Counted from the first letter of the stretch, positions 25,760-34,438 are shown. The stretch is DNA of 64,000 nucleotides from Streptomyces sp. NBC_00620 (GCF_026341825.1 NZ_JAPENY010000002.1:1583001-1647000); one strand, 5' to 3'. Notes: generated by a model not told the origin, from the letters alone. Numbers and translations: made by a program.

Positions 25760-28700
25760 CGCTTCCCCCCAACCTGATCCGACGCAGCTCGAACATGGCG
25801 TCCCCCAATGCGTTGCCGGTGCTCGCGACGGCACCGACGTTGATGTTCAGGTCTCCACCCACGAGGGCAGCCGCGGCCTGTGAGACGGTCGACCGTTGCC
25901 GGACGGTGGTGGCGCGCGACGAGGTCCGCACGCCGCCATTGGCGAACGTGGACAGCGCGCTCTGCGGGTAGACGACAGTTCCGCCGAAGAACTTCGCAAC
26001 CGTGTCGAGGATCGCCTCGGAGCGCTTCCGTTTGGAGGGCGCGAGTGGGATGTACGCCTCGCCCGGGTACGTCTCCGGCTCCGCCCATAGCCGCATTTCA
26101 CCGGCCTTGGCGATCTGTGCGATGTGCCTCTCCGCGCCGTTCGCGAAGGCCTTCACCCGGCCGGTCATGCTGCGGATGCCGCCGTTGGCGTATTGCACGA
26201 TCCCGCCGTCCGCCTGCTGAGAGACGTACGGCTGGCCCAGCGTCGAGTACTTGACGGTGACGGTGACGGTCTTACCCGTGAGGCCGTTGATCTTCCCCTG
26301 AATCGCCTGCACCTGAGCGAGGGGCGTCTTGTTCGGGGCGGTGATCTTGACGACCTTGCCGCCCTTGCCGTCCACGTTCTTGATCGTGTAGCCGAGGTCT
26401 TTCAGTGCCTGCTGGGCGGTCTTCGTCGGCGTCTTGATCTCGATCGACTTGCCCTTCATCCCGGCGACCTTGTCCTGCACCCCCTTGAGTTCGCCGGCCG
26501 CCTGTTTCACGATCGCCTCGACAGTGACCTTCTTCTTACTCGGCGCATTCTTGATGTCGGCCGCCAGAGCGCTGATCGCCGCGCGTGCTCCGCTCGTGGG
26601 GGCTGTGACGGCGACCTGCTTCCCCTCGGGGAGTCCCTGGACGGTGAAGCCGAGGGCTTGAAGTTGCCGTACGGCCTCGCCGGTCGGGGCGTCGATGCGG
26701 ATCGTCTCGCCGCCCTTGAGGCCGTCGAGCTTTGTACGCAGCCCCAGGAAGGCCGCCGTCGCCGCATCGACACCATCGGTCTTCATGATCGTGGTGATGG
26801 TGTCGGGAACAAGTCCCATCTGGTCAGCGAGCGCCGCGGCCTGTTCCTTGGGGATGCCCATGTCCGTGGCGAGCTGGATGGCCTTGGCGCGCGCCCGGTC
26901 CATGGCGGCCTGGCTCTTGTCCATGGCCTCGGTCATGGGTATGACGCCCTGCTCTGCGGCCTCTTGCGCGCGGGTGGCGACGCCGAGCATGCCGTCGCGC
27001 AGCTCCGTGAGCTGCGAGTTCAGGTTCTGGCCGTTCTTGGTCGCGGTGTTGACGAGACCGTCGTTGTCGACGAGTGCCTTGCCCCAGCCCTCAGCTGTGT
27101 CGATGTTGGACTTCATCGTGTCGTCGATGGCCAGCATCACGGCGTTGAGCTGCGCTTCGGCGTCGTGGAACGACTGGTTGTTTCCGTTCAGGGCGTCCAG
27201 TGCCCGCTTGAGGGCGTCGACCCGCTCGTCGGCGGACTTCGTTTTGTCGCCGAAGACCTGTACTGCGGACTGCAAGCGGCCGTAGGCGTCCGTTCCGGTG
27301 GTGCCTGAGGAGTTGATGGCGTCGGCGAGTTCCTTCTGCTTTGTCTGGCCCGCCTCCAGCTCACCCCGCACTGCGCCGAGGGCGTCCTTCGCTCTGATCG
27401 CAGCGAGGCCCTCGTCATCCCAGCCTTGCGCGCCGGTTTTGAAATCTATGAGTTCGTGGGCGTCGGCCGTCGCCTGGAGTTCCTTCTGCAGTTCTCCAAG
27501 GGTCGTGTCCTGGCTGAGGTAGGCGTTCGTCAGCTTCCCGAGGCTGACGCCCGCCTCGCCCATCATGTCGACCAACTTGCCCTTGCCGTCGGCGAGCTGC
27601 GTGTCCTGCAGGAGCTGCGCGGCTTGCGCTCTGACGTTCGCGTCGATCGTCCCGCCGGATGCGGCCAGGGCCTGCGCGAGGGCGTCCACGCGTTCCTTGT
27701 GTGCCTGCGTCGCGCGGGCCGCCTCCTCCTGTCTGGAGGCGAGCAGTCCGAGGCCGATCGTGACGCCGATCATGGCAATGCCGAGCGGGCCGCCGAGCGC
27801 GGACGTGACGCCGCCAATGGCACGGGAAGCAACCTGATTCGCAGCACCGATTCCGCGGAGGGTGCCGGTCAGGCGGTTGCCCTGCGCTGACACTCTCGAA
27901 TAGACGCCCGTCATCCGTGACCAGAGGCTGAGGTGCCCTCCGCCGGCGGTGGTCGTTCCGCGCATCGTGGTGCCCAGCGTCCGCACGGACGTGCCTGCGG
28001 CAGCGACGGAGGTACCGAAGCCGCGCAGCATGTTCGCGACACCGCTGATGACCTTGAGCGCGAGCATCAACCCGAGGAAGACGGCTAGGGCCGTGTTCGC
28101 TCCGGGGATCACGCCCATGATCGTGTTGAAAATGCTCAGCAGGCCGTTGAAGGTCACGAGGAGTACGCCGAGGCCGGTTCCGGCCTCCGAGATGTTGCCG
28201 ATCGCGGTGGCGATATTGGAGAGGACGCTGATCAGCGCAGGCCCAATCGTCTGGCCGAGAGCGTTGAAGAAGGTGCCTAGAGCGGGCATCAGCTCGGTGC
28301 GGATCTGCCGGACGAGGTCGGTGATTCCGCCGTCTTGCATGGATCGGCCGAGCCCCCGCATGAGGTCCCCGAAGAGGAGATTGACCTCGTGGAACGCGGG
28401 CGCCGCGTCGCTGAAGAACTGGCTCATGGCCTTCTGGCCGGCACCCGAGTTCGCCCAGCGCTCGAAGCGCAGCATGCTGCCCTCGAGCCCGTCGAGGAGT
28501 GCATTGCCGGTGTCCATGGCGGCCTTGCCGACACCGCCGAGGCCCTTGATGAGGCTGCCGGTGGTCCGGCCGAGCTGCGCCGCCTTGTCGCCCGCGTGGT
28601 CCAAGAACCTGGCGAGGCTGCCGGTTTCGCGGCCTGCCTGCACGGACGCCCGGAACCATTGGGTGAGTCGTTCACCGCCCTGGGCGACCCGTTCGGTGAA

Positions 28701-29765
28701 TGGTCCCGAGGCCACCAGGAAATCCATGGTGGTCCGGCCGAGGTTGGCCAGGCTGTCGGTCATGTGGCCGACGACGCCGGAGTTCGTCTGCGCGATCGTC
28801 TTGAAGTCCTTGCGGAAGACGCCCGACTTCATGAACTGCGCGCCGCGCTCCGCCAGGGAACCCATCTGGGAGGCGGAGTCGCCGAGTGCGTCCTTGAGGA
28901 GCGGAAGGACTGCGTTTGACAGGGGCTTGATGTCGTCCGCGACCTGGGAGAAGAAGCGCTCCTGAACCGACTTCTTCATGTCTCGCCAGGCCCCGGACAG
29001 TGCGGTGACCGTGGTGACAGATTTTCGGGCCGACTTCGACAGTTTGCCGAGCGCCTGGTCGAGTTTCTCCTGCTGGGCCTCGGTGACCTCGCCGTCCTGG
29101 GCGAGCATCTGCTGGGCCGCCGCCGACTCCTTGACTGCGTCGCCGAAGCCGCTGAAAGCGATCTTCGTACCGATCGCCGCGGTGCCCGCTGCGGCGATCA
29201 ACCCAGGTATCGCTGCAAGGACACCGACGGCAGGCGCGGCGGCCGACACCAGGGCCGTCAGACCCGCGCCGTACTGCCCGATGAGGGCGACCGCGGGCTG
29301 GAGCAGCGCGACCAGTGCGCCGATCGCGAGCATCCGCAGACTGCCGCGGCCCGGCATGCGCATCTGCATGGGGACGTTGACCGGGTTGCGGTTGGCTTCT
29401 CCCTGGGCGCCCGAGATCAGACGCCGAACTTGGTCGAGGAGTCCGCCGCTGCGCTGGCCGCCGCCGTCCGGCCTGACGGGGAGGTTGAGGTCAGCGTCGG
29501 CGAGGCGCTGCCGGATCCCGTCGAGTTCGGTACGGAACCGGTCCTCGTCGATCTTCACGCGGATGGTCGCGGTGACGCCCTTGGACGCCTCCTTGACGAC
29601 TTCCTTCAAACGCCGCTTGAGGCCCTTGGAGTCAATCTCGACCTTGACCTTCGCGGCGAGGCCTTCGGCAGCCGTCTCAATCTGCGTGCGGAGTCTCTGC
29701 GCGAACCCCGAAAGGTCAGCGACGACCGGCACGTCGAGGCGGCCGGCCTGCAGGCCTTCACCCAC
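25752..29765 (-). CDS. Tape measure protein
   Basis: The 1,337-residue protein begins MGEGLQAGRLDVPVVADLSG and is mainly helical. It has hydrophobic blocks at about 145-200 (ALVALLQPAVALIGQYGAGL), near 530-580 (LLVTFNGLLSIFNTIMGVI) and near 660, the hallmark of tape measures that sit in the tail tube and enter the host membrane. Later parts contain repeated IxxPTxxAxxxLxxLG motifs (about 970-1150). At roughly 1.5 angstrom per residue, the family rule, it predicts a tail near 200 nm. Start GTG 29765 overlaps the end of the frameshifted chaperone frame. Confidence 0.92.
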   Translation of the reverse strand: MGEGLQAGRLDVPVVADLSGFAQRLRTQIETAAEGLAAKVKVEIDSKGLKRRLKEVVKEASKGVTATIRVKIDEDRFRTELDGIRQRLADADLNLPVRPDGGGQRSGGLLDQVRRLISGAQGEANRNPVNVPMQMRMPGRGSLRMLAIGALVALLQPAVALIGQYGAGLTALVSAAAPAVGVLAAIPGLIAAAGTAAIGTKIAFSGFGDAVKESAAAQQMLAQDGEVTEAQQEKLDQALGKLSKSARKSVTTVTALSGAWRDMKKSVQERFFSQVADDIKPLSNAVLPLLKDALGDSASQMGSLAERGAQFMKSGVFRKDFKTIAQTNSGVVGHMTDSLANLGRTTMDFLVASGPFTERVAQGGERLTQWFRASVQAGRETGSLARFLDHAGDKAAQLGRTTGSLIKGLGGVGKAAMDTGNALLDGLEGSMLRFERWANSGAGQKAMSQFFSDAAPAFHEVNLLFGDLMRGLGRSMQDGGITDLVRQIRTELMPALGTFFNALGQTIGPALISVLSNIATAIGNISEAGTGLGVLLVTFNGLLSIFNTIMGVIPGANTALAVFLGLMLALKVISGVANMLRGFGTSVAAAGTSVRTLGTTMRGTTTAGGGHLSLWSRMTGVYSRVSAQGNRLTGTLRGIGAANQVASRAIGGVTSALGGPLGIAMIGVTIGLGLLASRQEEAARATQAHKERVDALAQALAASGGTIDANVRAQAAQLLQDTQLADGKGKLVDMMGEAGVSLGKLTNAYLSQDTTLGELQKELQATADAHELIDFKTGAQGWDDEGLAAIRAKDALGAVRGELEAGQTKQKELADAINSSGTTGTDAYGRLQSAVQVFGDKTKSADERVDALKRALDALNGNNQSFHDAEAQLNAVMLAIDDTMKSNIDTAEGWGKALVDNDGLVNTATKNGQNLNSQLTELRDGMLGVATRAQEAAEQGVIPMTEAMDKSQAAMDRARAKAIQLATDMGIPKEQAAALADQMGLVPDTITTIMKTDGVDAATAAFLGLRTKLDGLKGGETIRIDAPTGEAVRQLQALGFTVQGLPEGKQVAVTAPTSGARAAISALAADIKNAPSKKKVTVEAIVKQAAGELKGVQDKVAGMKGKSIEIKTPTKTAQQALKDLGYTIKNVDGKGGKVVKITAPNKTPLAQVQAIQGKINGLTGKTVTVTVKYSTLGQPYVSQQADGGIVQYANGGIRSMTGRVKAFANGAERHIAQIAKAGEMRLWAEPETYPGEAYIPLAPSKRKRSEAILDTVAKFFGGTVVYPQSALSTFANGGVRTSSRATTVRQRSTVSQAAAALVGGDLNINVGAVASTGNALGDAMFELRRIRLGGSVA

Positions 29766-30581
29766 TACGGACCATTCCTCTCTGCATGGCCGCCATGAGC
29801 ATCTGCTTGTGGCCGTTCATGCGGGGTGCCTGCGGCTCCGGGGAGGGATGCGGCTGCCGTGGCGAATGGCCGTGGCGTGTCCCGGTGTTGGAGCGCGGCG
29901 GGCGAACGATGCGGGTCGGCTCCTCGCGCCGCTTGTCTGCGGCAAGGAGCCCGAGCTCGTCGACGATCAGCGCCAGGAGCTCCAGGACCTTGGTCCAGCC
30001 CCCGAGCGGAGCGGAACGGACCTGGGAGTCGTCGGGCAGTCCGTCGACGAGGGAGATCAGCCGTCGGACGCCGAGGAATCCGGGCTGTCCGGGGCGGAGC
30101 CAGACCCGTCGGGCGTCGACCCGGTGGTAGCGGGAGAGGTCGGATTCGACGTCGGAGAATCGCTCTCGGACGAGGCGGCCGACCGAAAGAGTTTTCCCAG
30201 CTCCACGCCGTAGACCTTTGTCAGGCCGGTCGTCAGGCGGACGTAGTCGCCGATCGACGGGCGGTTCTCGAGGAACGTCGCGTGCTGCTCGCCGAGGAGG
30301 ATCGCGTACGTTTCGCGGACCGCCGCGAGGAACTTCCGCGGCAGGGACGGGCGTCGGAAGAGGGCGTTGACGACCTCCTTCACGCCGGCGTCGCCCTCTG
30401 CGGAGTCGATGACCTCACCGAGGAGGCCGACGAGGTCCAGTTCGTCGGACAGGATCGGGTCGAGGGCTTCGGCCGGCAGCTCCGCCGGGAAAATGAACTG
30501 GTCCCCGGCGAACTTGACCGGGATGCCGTCGGGGTACTGGACCTCGCGGCGTTCGGCGTCCAGGTCGATGACGTACGACAT
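29758..30581 (-). CDS. Tail assembly chaperone G-T fusion made by -1 ribosomal frameshift
   Basis: After codon 130 of the G frame (30581 to 30192), a -1 shift at GGGAAAA opens a continuous second frame of 144 codons, read from 30192 to a stop at 29758-29760, giving a 274-residue product. The second part reads TLSVGRLVRERFSDVESDLS and later FLGVRRLISLVDGLPDDSQV, the form seen in the T part of actinophage G-T chaperones, and it ends MLMAAMQRGMVRSG. The stop lies 5 nt into the tape measure gene. G and GT proteins together coat the tape measure while the tail tube assembles. The shift is inferred from frame structure and the canonical heptamer. Confidence 0.82.
30057..30581 (-). CDS. Tail assembly chaperone G (unshifted product)
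   Basis: This 174-residue protein is the normal-frame product. It starts MSYVIDLDAERREVQYPDG, is acidic and largely helical, and ends in a disordered Ser/Asp/Pro-rich tail from about residue 132. That tail is read instead of the T domain when no frameshift occurs. The gene lies between the tail tube protein and the tape measure, the conserved place for this pair. A leftward motif copy lies 75 nt upstream. Confidence 0.82.
   Translation of the reverse strand: MSYVIDLDAERREVQYPDGIPVKFAGDQFIFPAELPAEALDPILSDELDLVGLLGEVIDSAEGDAGVKEVVNALFRRPSLPRKFLAAVRETYAILLGEQHATFLENRPSIGDYVRLTTGLTKVYGVELGKLFRSAASSESDSPTSNPTSPATTGSTPDGSGSAPDSPDSSASDG
30192..30198 (-). promoter_or_regulatory. -1 frameshift slippery site GGGAAAA
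   Basis: On the transcribed strand the codons are CTG GGA AAA CTC, giving the canonical heptamer G GGA AAA. Both tRNAs can re-pair as GGG AAA. The -1 frame from here is open to the tape measure start. Confidence 0.85.
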
Positions 30582-30655
30582 GCGTGTGACCTCTCAAATC
30601 TGCGTGGCTGAATCGCGGTGGTGCGGCAGCGCACGGACAGTGGCAAGCCGTGCGG

Positions 30656-30666
30656 GCTTGTGTCGC
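30656..30666 (-). promoter_or_regulatory. Leftward intergenic motif, copy 6 (tail chaperone)
   Basis: The transcribed strand reads GCGACACAAGC. It lies 16 nt beyond the tail tube gene stop and 75 nt before the chaperone start. Its CAAGCC is the first arm of a 6-bp hairpin (CAAGCC/GGCTTG). Confidence 0.65.
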
Positions 30667-30682
30667 GCGCTGCCGCGAGAGG

Positions 30683-31270
30683 TCATGCCGCGGCGAACGC
30701 CGGGTCGTCGGTGAGGACGTACCAGGCGTCCAGCTCGTCGCCGCCCTGGACCGCCAGCCGCAAGGGCAAAATTGCCTCCTTGGTCTTGGCGAGGTCCTTC
30801 GCGACGCCTTCCATCTGCATGGCGCGCGGGAAGACGTACCTGTAGTGCTTGCCGCCGTCGATGACCTCGACGACGGCCATGACCTCCGTGCGGGAGCCGA
30901 TACGGGGCGGCGTGAACTTGTAGTGCGTCGCGGCCGGTGGACCCGTCACCGCGACGGTGGAGATTTCACCGCCGCCGTAAACCGCCCGGAAGTTGTCGCC
31001 GGACCACTGCTGGAGGTCGACCTCGATGGTCGCCGCGTCCTGCGTCTGGAAGGTGCGGGTCGGGTAGGAGGACTGGGCGCTGCGAACCTGCTCGAAGCTC
31101 GGTTCCACGTTGAACTTGAGGCTGTCCTCGGTCGTGAGACCCACGTTCCGCAGGGCTGCGGGCATCACCGAAGTGGCGTCGGCCGGGGCGGTGGACCCGA
31201 CGGGAGCCAGGAAGATCCTGGTGAGGGACGGGATGACGATTTCGTTGTTGTTGGCGCTCTCGCCTGCCAT
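30683..31270 (-). CDS. Major tail (tube) protein
   Basis: The 195-residue protein has the pattern of siphovirus tail tube proteins. The N-terminus IVIPSLTRIFLAPVGSTAPA is followed by LRNVGLTTEDSLKFNVEPS, and a beta-rich core runs through TFQTQDAATIEVDLQQW, VMAVVEVIDGGKHYRYVF and LPLRLAVQGGDELDAWYV. It is positioned between the tail terminator and the chaperones, as usual. It should be one of the most abundant virion proteins. Its ribosome site (GGAG) lies inside the 3' arm of a perfect 14-bp hairpin, so translation may be structure-controlled. A leftward motif copy lies 58 nt upstream. Confidence 0.88.
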   Translation of the reverse strand: MAGESANNNEIVIPSLTRIFLAPVGSTAPADATSVMPAALRNVGLTTEDSLKFNVEPSFEQVRSAQSSYPTRTFQTQDAATIEVDLQQWSGDNFRAVYGGGEISTVAVTGPPAATHYKFTPPRIGSRTEVMAVVEVIDGGKHYRYVFPRAMQMEGVAKDLAKTKEAILPLRLAVQGGDELDAWYVLTDDPAFAAA

Positions 31271-31278
31271 GACGGGTT

Positions 31279-31317
31279 CTCCAAGGTGTCCGGTGCTGGG
31301 GCGCGGACACCTTGGAG
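31279..31317 (-). promoter_or_regulatory. 14-bp leader hairpin covering the tail tube ribosome site
   Basis: The arms CTCCAAGGTGTCCG and CGGACACCTTGGAG are perfect complements with an 11-nt loop. On the transcribed strand the second arm ends in TTGGAG, eight bases before the tail tube ATG, so the likely Shine-Dalgarno is buried in the stem. Confidence 0.7.
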
Positions 31318-31327
31318 AGGCGAAGGG

Positions 31328-31338
31328 GTTAGCGTCGC
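31328..31338 (-). promoter_or_regulatory. Leftward intergenic motif, copy 7 (major tail protein)
   Basis: The transcribed strand reads GCGACGCTAAC, 4 nt after the tail-terminator stop codon and just before the 14-bp leader hairpin. Confidence 0.65.
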
Positions 31339-31342
31339 GTCG

Positions 31343-31777
31343 TCACGGGTGGATGGTCACCGAGAGGTTCATCAGCCAGCGGGGTTGACCGTCGACGAGC
31401 GGCGCCCAGACCAGGAGACCGGACGGCTTGATGCCGCTGATGACAGGCCGGCCGGGCACGTGGGGCGCCTCCACAATGTCCTGGGCGGCCCTCGCGCAGC
31501 GCAGCAGGATCCGACGGAGCTCCGCCTTGCCGGGCCATCCGCCCGGGTCGCCGTACACCTCGAGCGTCACCTCGGGCTCGATGGCCCAGGTGAGAGTCCG
31601 CAGGTCTCCGCCGGGGCCGTGGCCGACGACGAGATGCGGCCAGGGTGCTTCGGCGATTCCGGACACGCGGCCGGGGCCGCCGGGGCCGCCGAGGGCGTCG
31701 ACGGCCGCGTCGCTCTGCTGGAGCCAGGTCAGGATCTCGGAGACCGGATCGGCGTCCGCGAGTGTCAACTCGGTCAT
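31343..31777 (-). CDS. Tail terminator / tail completion protein
   Basis: The 144-residue protein starts MTELTLADADPVSEILTWL and matches small phage tail-completion proteins: an N-terminal helix, then a beta-rich body with LTWAIEPEVTLEVYGDP, PGKAELRRILLRCARAAQD and RWLMNLSVTIHP. It lies directly before the tail tube gene. Its start overlaps the previous stop codon (TGATG), so the two are coupled. It should cap the tube during assembly. Confidence 0.7.
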   Translation of the reverse strand: MTELTLADADPVSEILTWLQQSDAAVDALGGPGGPGRVSGIAEAPWPHLVVGHGPGGDLRTLTWAIEPEVTLEVYGDPGGWPGKAELRRILLRCARAAQDIVEAPHVPGRPVISGIKPSGLLVWAPLVDGQPRWLMNLSVTIHP

Positions 31778-32043
31778 CAGGTACGGGCGACGAAGCCCTG
31801 CCCGCGCAGGCGGCGGGCGTAGTCCGAGGAGACGCTGATCTCTGTTCCGGGTGCGTAGTCGGTGCCGTCGATGCCAAGGTGGTGGGACAGCGTGACGGTG
31901 GACGGCTCCTCGCCCTCGCGGAGCGGCGGGCCGACGACGGGCACGGCGCGGGACGGCGCGTTGCGCTCGGAGCGGGTCTCGGCGGTGTCGACGGCGGCCT
32001 CATCGGGCGCGTCCGCGGTCCTTCTGGTGGTGTTCGTAGCCAT
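31777..32043 (-). CDS. Small connector-region protein, 88 aa
   Basis: ATG 32043 begins MATNTTRRTADAPDEAAVD; a longer upstream frame is not supported. The N-terminal half is disordered and charged. The C-terminal half (about 45-88) is a small globular domain with HHLGIDGTDYAPGTEISVSS and YARRLRGQGFVART, the pattern of short 'head fibre/tail accessory' domains placed in this part of actinophage genomes. It has no Shine-Dalgarno, and a leftward motif copy lies 26 nt upstream of the start. Confidence 0.65.
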   Translation of the reverse strand: MATNTTRRTADAPDEAAVDTAETRSERNAPSRAVPVVGPPLREGEEPSTVTLSHHLGIDGTDYAPGTEISVSSDYARRLRGQGFVART

Positions 32044-32068
32044 GGCGGGCACTGTGCGGATCGGGACT

Positions 32069-32079
32069 GTTTGTGTCGC
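32069..32079 (-). promoter_or_regulatory. Leftward intergenic motif, copy 8 (26 nt from start)
   Basis: The transcribed strand reads GCGACACAAAC. The ATG of the 88-aa gene is 26 nt downstream with no ribosome-binding sequence between. Confidence 0.65.
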
Positions 32080-32093
32080 GTCGTCCGGACGGG

Positions 32094-32624
32094 TCAGCGG
32101 CGGGCGGCGACGATCGCGGCTCCGCCAGCCATGAAGTGCGCGCCGCCAGCGACGAGGTTGCCCGGGTAGACCGTGCCGACTTCGGCCTCGACGACCATCG
32201 GGCCCTGAGCGGAGACGGTCACGGTCACCGTCTTGCCCGTGACGACGGGCTGGCCGGAGTTGATGGTGCGGGCGATCCCGTCCGGGTCCTTGTGCGTGGT
32301 GCAGCGGCAGTTCCGGAGGTTGGCGACCGCTCGGGAGGTCCGGTCGCGGGGCTCGATCATGTAGGTGAATTTGCCGAGGCCGCGGTGCTCGCGGTCCCAC
32401 TGCATGGAGTTGATGGAGAACCGCAGGTTCTCGGGGACTTCCTGGCCTTGGGCCTTGACGTGGGTGGGACGTACTTTGTCGTCGCCCATGGTCACCCACC
32501 GCTTTGTGGGCGGGGCCAGCCGCTTGGCCTCGATCTCCACTTGCACGGCGATGCGGTGGACCGCAGGGGCCAGCATGCGGGCGAGGGCTTCCTCAAGGCC
32601 CCGGGCGGGCGTGAACTTCGCCAT
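32094..32624 (-). CDS. Head-tail connector / minor head protein (gp10-like), 176 aa
   Basis: ATG 32624 overlaps the previous stop codon (TGATG). The protein starts MAKFTPARGLEEALARMLAP and contains AVQVEIEAKRLAPPTKRWVT, a central SMQWDREHRGLGKFTYMIEP, and a Cys-containing RNCRCTTHKDPDG segment. An Ala/Gly-rich C-terminus ends HFMAGGAAIVAARR. This is the usual order and size of HK97 gp10-type connector or tail-neck proteins between head closure and tail terminator. Confidence 0.65.
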   Translation of the reverse strand: MAKFTPARGLEEALARMLAPAVHRIAVQVEIEAKRLAPPTKRWVTMGDDKVRPTHVKAQGQEVPENLRFSINSMQWDREHRGLGKFTYMIEPRDRTSRAVANLRNCRCTTHKDPDGIARTINSGQPVVTGKTVTVTVSAQGPMVVEAEVGTVYPGNLVAGGAHFMAGGAAIVAARR

Positions 32625-32956
32625 CAGGAGACTTCGGGCGGGTTGAGCGTGGCAGTGGCCTGAACGTAGTCGACGGCCGGGCAGTCCGGCACGGTGTGGT
32701 TGCGGGTGCTCGTCAGGGTCCAGGACCGTCCGGTGTCGTCGCTGATGGTGTCGCCCTCTTTCACCGGCCACGTCTGCGGGTCCAGGCGCACGTTCCATGA
32801 CCCGTCGGGCTGCTCGAGGACCGACCCGGGCCAGGTTCCGCGCGCGGCGGGGCGCACGTTGGGGTTCGGGGGGACGGGCACACCGTTGGCGTCGCGCTCC
32901 CACGGGTGGGCGAGCACGTACACAGTGAGCAGCGCGTTCGACATGACCACGGCCAC
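32624..32956 (-). CDS. Head closure protein, about 110 aa
   Basis: The protein is short and beta-rich: ALLTVYVLAHPWERDANGV, GSWNVRLDPQTWPVKEGDT, RSWTLTSTRNHTVPDCPAVD. This is typical of phage head-closure (stopper) proteins. The start may be GTG 32956 or ATG 32944 (MSNALLTVYV); GAAGGGAA lies upstream of the first. It sits between the gp6-like adaptor and the gp10-like connector. Confidence 0.65.
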   Translation of the reverse strand: MAVVMSNALLTVYVLAHPWERDANGVPVPPNPNVRPAARGTWPGSVLEQPDGSWNVRLDPQTWPVKEGDTISDDTGRSWTLTSTRNHTVPDCPAVDYVQATATLNPPEVS

Positions 32957-32974
32957 GGCCAGCAGTTCCCTTCG

Positions 32975-33838
32975 TCAGCGACTGCGGTAGCGGGCGGAGG
33001 AGTACGGCCATGGCTCGCGGGTCGGCCGGTTGAGAGGCTGGAACAGGCGGCGCTTCAACGGGGACAGGGTGTCGATGGTGGGCGGGGCGCCGGCCTGGCC
33101 GGTGGCGGGTGTCGACTCGTAGGAGATCGACTGTCCCTCCGCGCTGACGGAGGAAACGCGGCGGCTCTGGGATCCGACACCGCCGGGGCGTTGCCGCTCG
33201 GACTCAGCAGCGTGAGCAACGACGTAACGCACCACCGGGTCCTCTGCGGCGCCGTCGAGGCCGATGATGAAGTCGACGTCGTACGTGCCGTCGCCGCGGT
33301 CCCGGTACGCGGAGACCTGCACCAGATCATCAACCTCGATGGGCCATGACTCGGCGTCGTTCAGGTCCTCGTGGGGGCGCCAGTACGGTGTGATGGCGGT
33401 TCGGGTGACGAGTCGCGGAATGACGGGCTGGCGCAGGTAGGCGACAACGTCCGACTGTGCCTTGCGGATTGCCGTCTCGAGGGCATCGCGCTGCGCGGGC
33501 GTGAGCGGGAGAGGTACACCGAGGTCGTCGGCGACTGCTTCCGGTGAGGCAACGAGGCCCAGCCCAAGGGGAAGGTCCAGACGCAGGGACTGGTCCTTGA
33601 CGGGCTGGGCGCCGCCGCTGGGGGTGAAGGTGACGATGGCCCAGTAGCGGCCGGGCGCCACGTCCGGCAGCGTGAACCGGTATGCCCCGGGCCGCAGTCG
33701 GGTGCCCGGCCCTGCCGCGGCAACCTCGGTGGTGCGGTCCGGGCCGATGTAGAGGACGAGGCTGGTGACCTGCCCGCCGGCCGGTTCGGGGTCGTAGTGC
33801 GCCCCGCCGTACATGGGTTCGTAGTCGTATGCCGACAC
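32975..33838 (-). CDS. Head-tail adaptor (gp6-like) with an N-terminal Ig-like domain
   Basis: The 287-residue protein has an N-terminal beta-sandwich (about 20-95; VTSLVLYIGPDRTTEV, PGAYRFTLPDVAPGRYWAIV). A gp6-like adaptor domain follows, with TPAQRDALETAIRKAQSDVV and AYLRQPVIPRLVTRTAIT, then DDLVQVSAYRDRGDGTYDVD. Adaptor proteins join the portal ring to the head-closure protein. The Ig-like domain could decorate the neck. Confidence 0.72.
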   Translation of the reverse strand: MSAYDYEPMYGGAHYDPEPAGGQVTSLVLYIGPDRTTEVAAAGPGTRLRPGAYRFTLPDVAPGRYWAIVTFTPSGGAQPVKDQSLRLDLPLGLGLVASPEAVADDLGVPLPLTPAQRDALETAIRKAQSDVVAYLRQPVIPRLVTRTAITPYWRPHEDLNDAESWPIEVDDLVQVSAYRDRGDGTYDVDFIIGLDGAAEDPVVRYVVAHAAESERQRPGGVGSQSRRVSSVSAEGQSISYESTPATGQAGAPPTIDTLSPLKRRLFQPLNRPTREPWPYSSARYRSR

Positions 33839-33850
33839 CCCGGGCCTCCC

Positions 33851-34330
33851 TTACTGCTCGGTGGCGGTAGCGGTCACTTGGGCGACGAGGCGTTCGCGGA
33901 TGCGGGCTGCAACGCTTTCGGAGACCTGGGCGCCCTTGGGCTGCAAGAGGCGGTGGATAGGAGTGCGGTGCGGGCCGAGGAACGTCCGCTCGACCAGGCG
34001 CACGGTGCACACAAGGGTGGAGCCGTACTCAGTGAGGGGCCGGAAGACCGCCTCTGGGTCGGTCGGGGGCTGCTTGGTGGCGTCGTCGAGGATGACCTCG
34101 GAGAGGTTCTCGTCGTCGGGGATGACCTCGGTCGGGGTGGCGTAGACGGGCTCTTCGGGTGCGGCCGGGGGCTCGTGGACGGCCGGCGGCTCGAGCGGGG
34201 CCGTGTCGGGTGCCGTCGGGGAGCTGTCGGCGGCCGGAGTGGGCTCGTTGGCCGCCGCGGTGGTGGAGTCGGCGGTGGCCGCGGTCTTCTCGGCAGGGGG
34301 CTTGCGGGTTGCGGTTCGGCTGGTGGCCAT
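33851..34330 (-). CDS. Unrecognised 159-aa neck-region protein with a disordered N-terminus
   Basis: ATG 34330 has GAGAGGGAG upstream and starts MATSRTATRKPPAEKTAAT. The first 70 residues are low-complexity Ala/Pro/Thr/Glu. The C-terminal half forms a small domain (YGSTLVCTVRLVERTFLGPH, HRLLQPKGAQVSESVAARI). It lies between the TIG-domain protein and the gp6-like adaptor. A leftward motif copy lies 60 nt upstream. A role as a head accessory protein is only suggested by position. Confidence 0.6.
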   Translation of the reverse strand: MATSRTATRKPPAEKTAATADSTTAAANEPTPAADSSPTAPDTAPLEPPAVHEPPAAPEEPVYATPTEVIPDDENLSEVILDDATKQPPTDPEAVFRPLTEYGSTLVCTVRLVERTFLGPHRTPIHRLLQPKGAQVSESVAARIRERLVAQVTATATEQ

Positions 34331-34389
34331 GGGGTGGCTCCCTCTCGGGGTGATGTTCCGGTCGGCGCGCACCCTGCACACCGGGCGGC

Positions 34390-34400
34390 GCTTGTGTCGC
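34390..34400 (-). promoter_or_regulatory. Leftward intergenic motif, copy 9
   Basis: The transcribed strand reads GCGACACAAGC, 60 nt before the 159-aa gene start and beyond the terminator at 34439-34476. A copy downstream of a terminator fits a promoter role. Confidence 0.65.
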
Positions 34401-34438
34401 GCCCTGCCTCGAGCAGCCGGGCGCACGCGAGTTGATCC

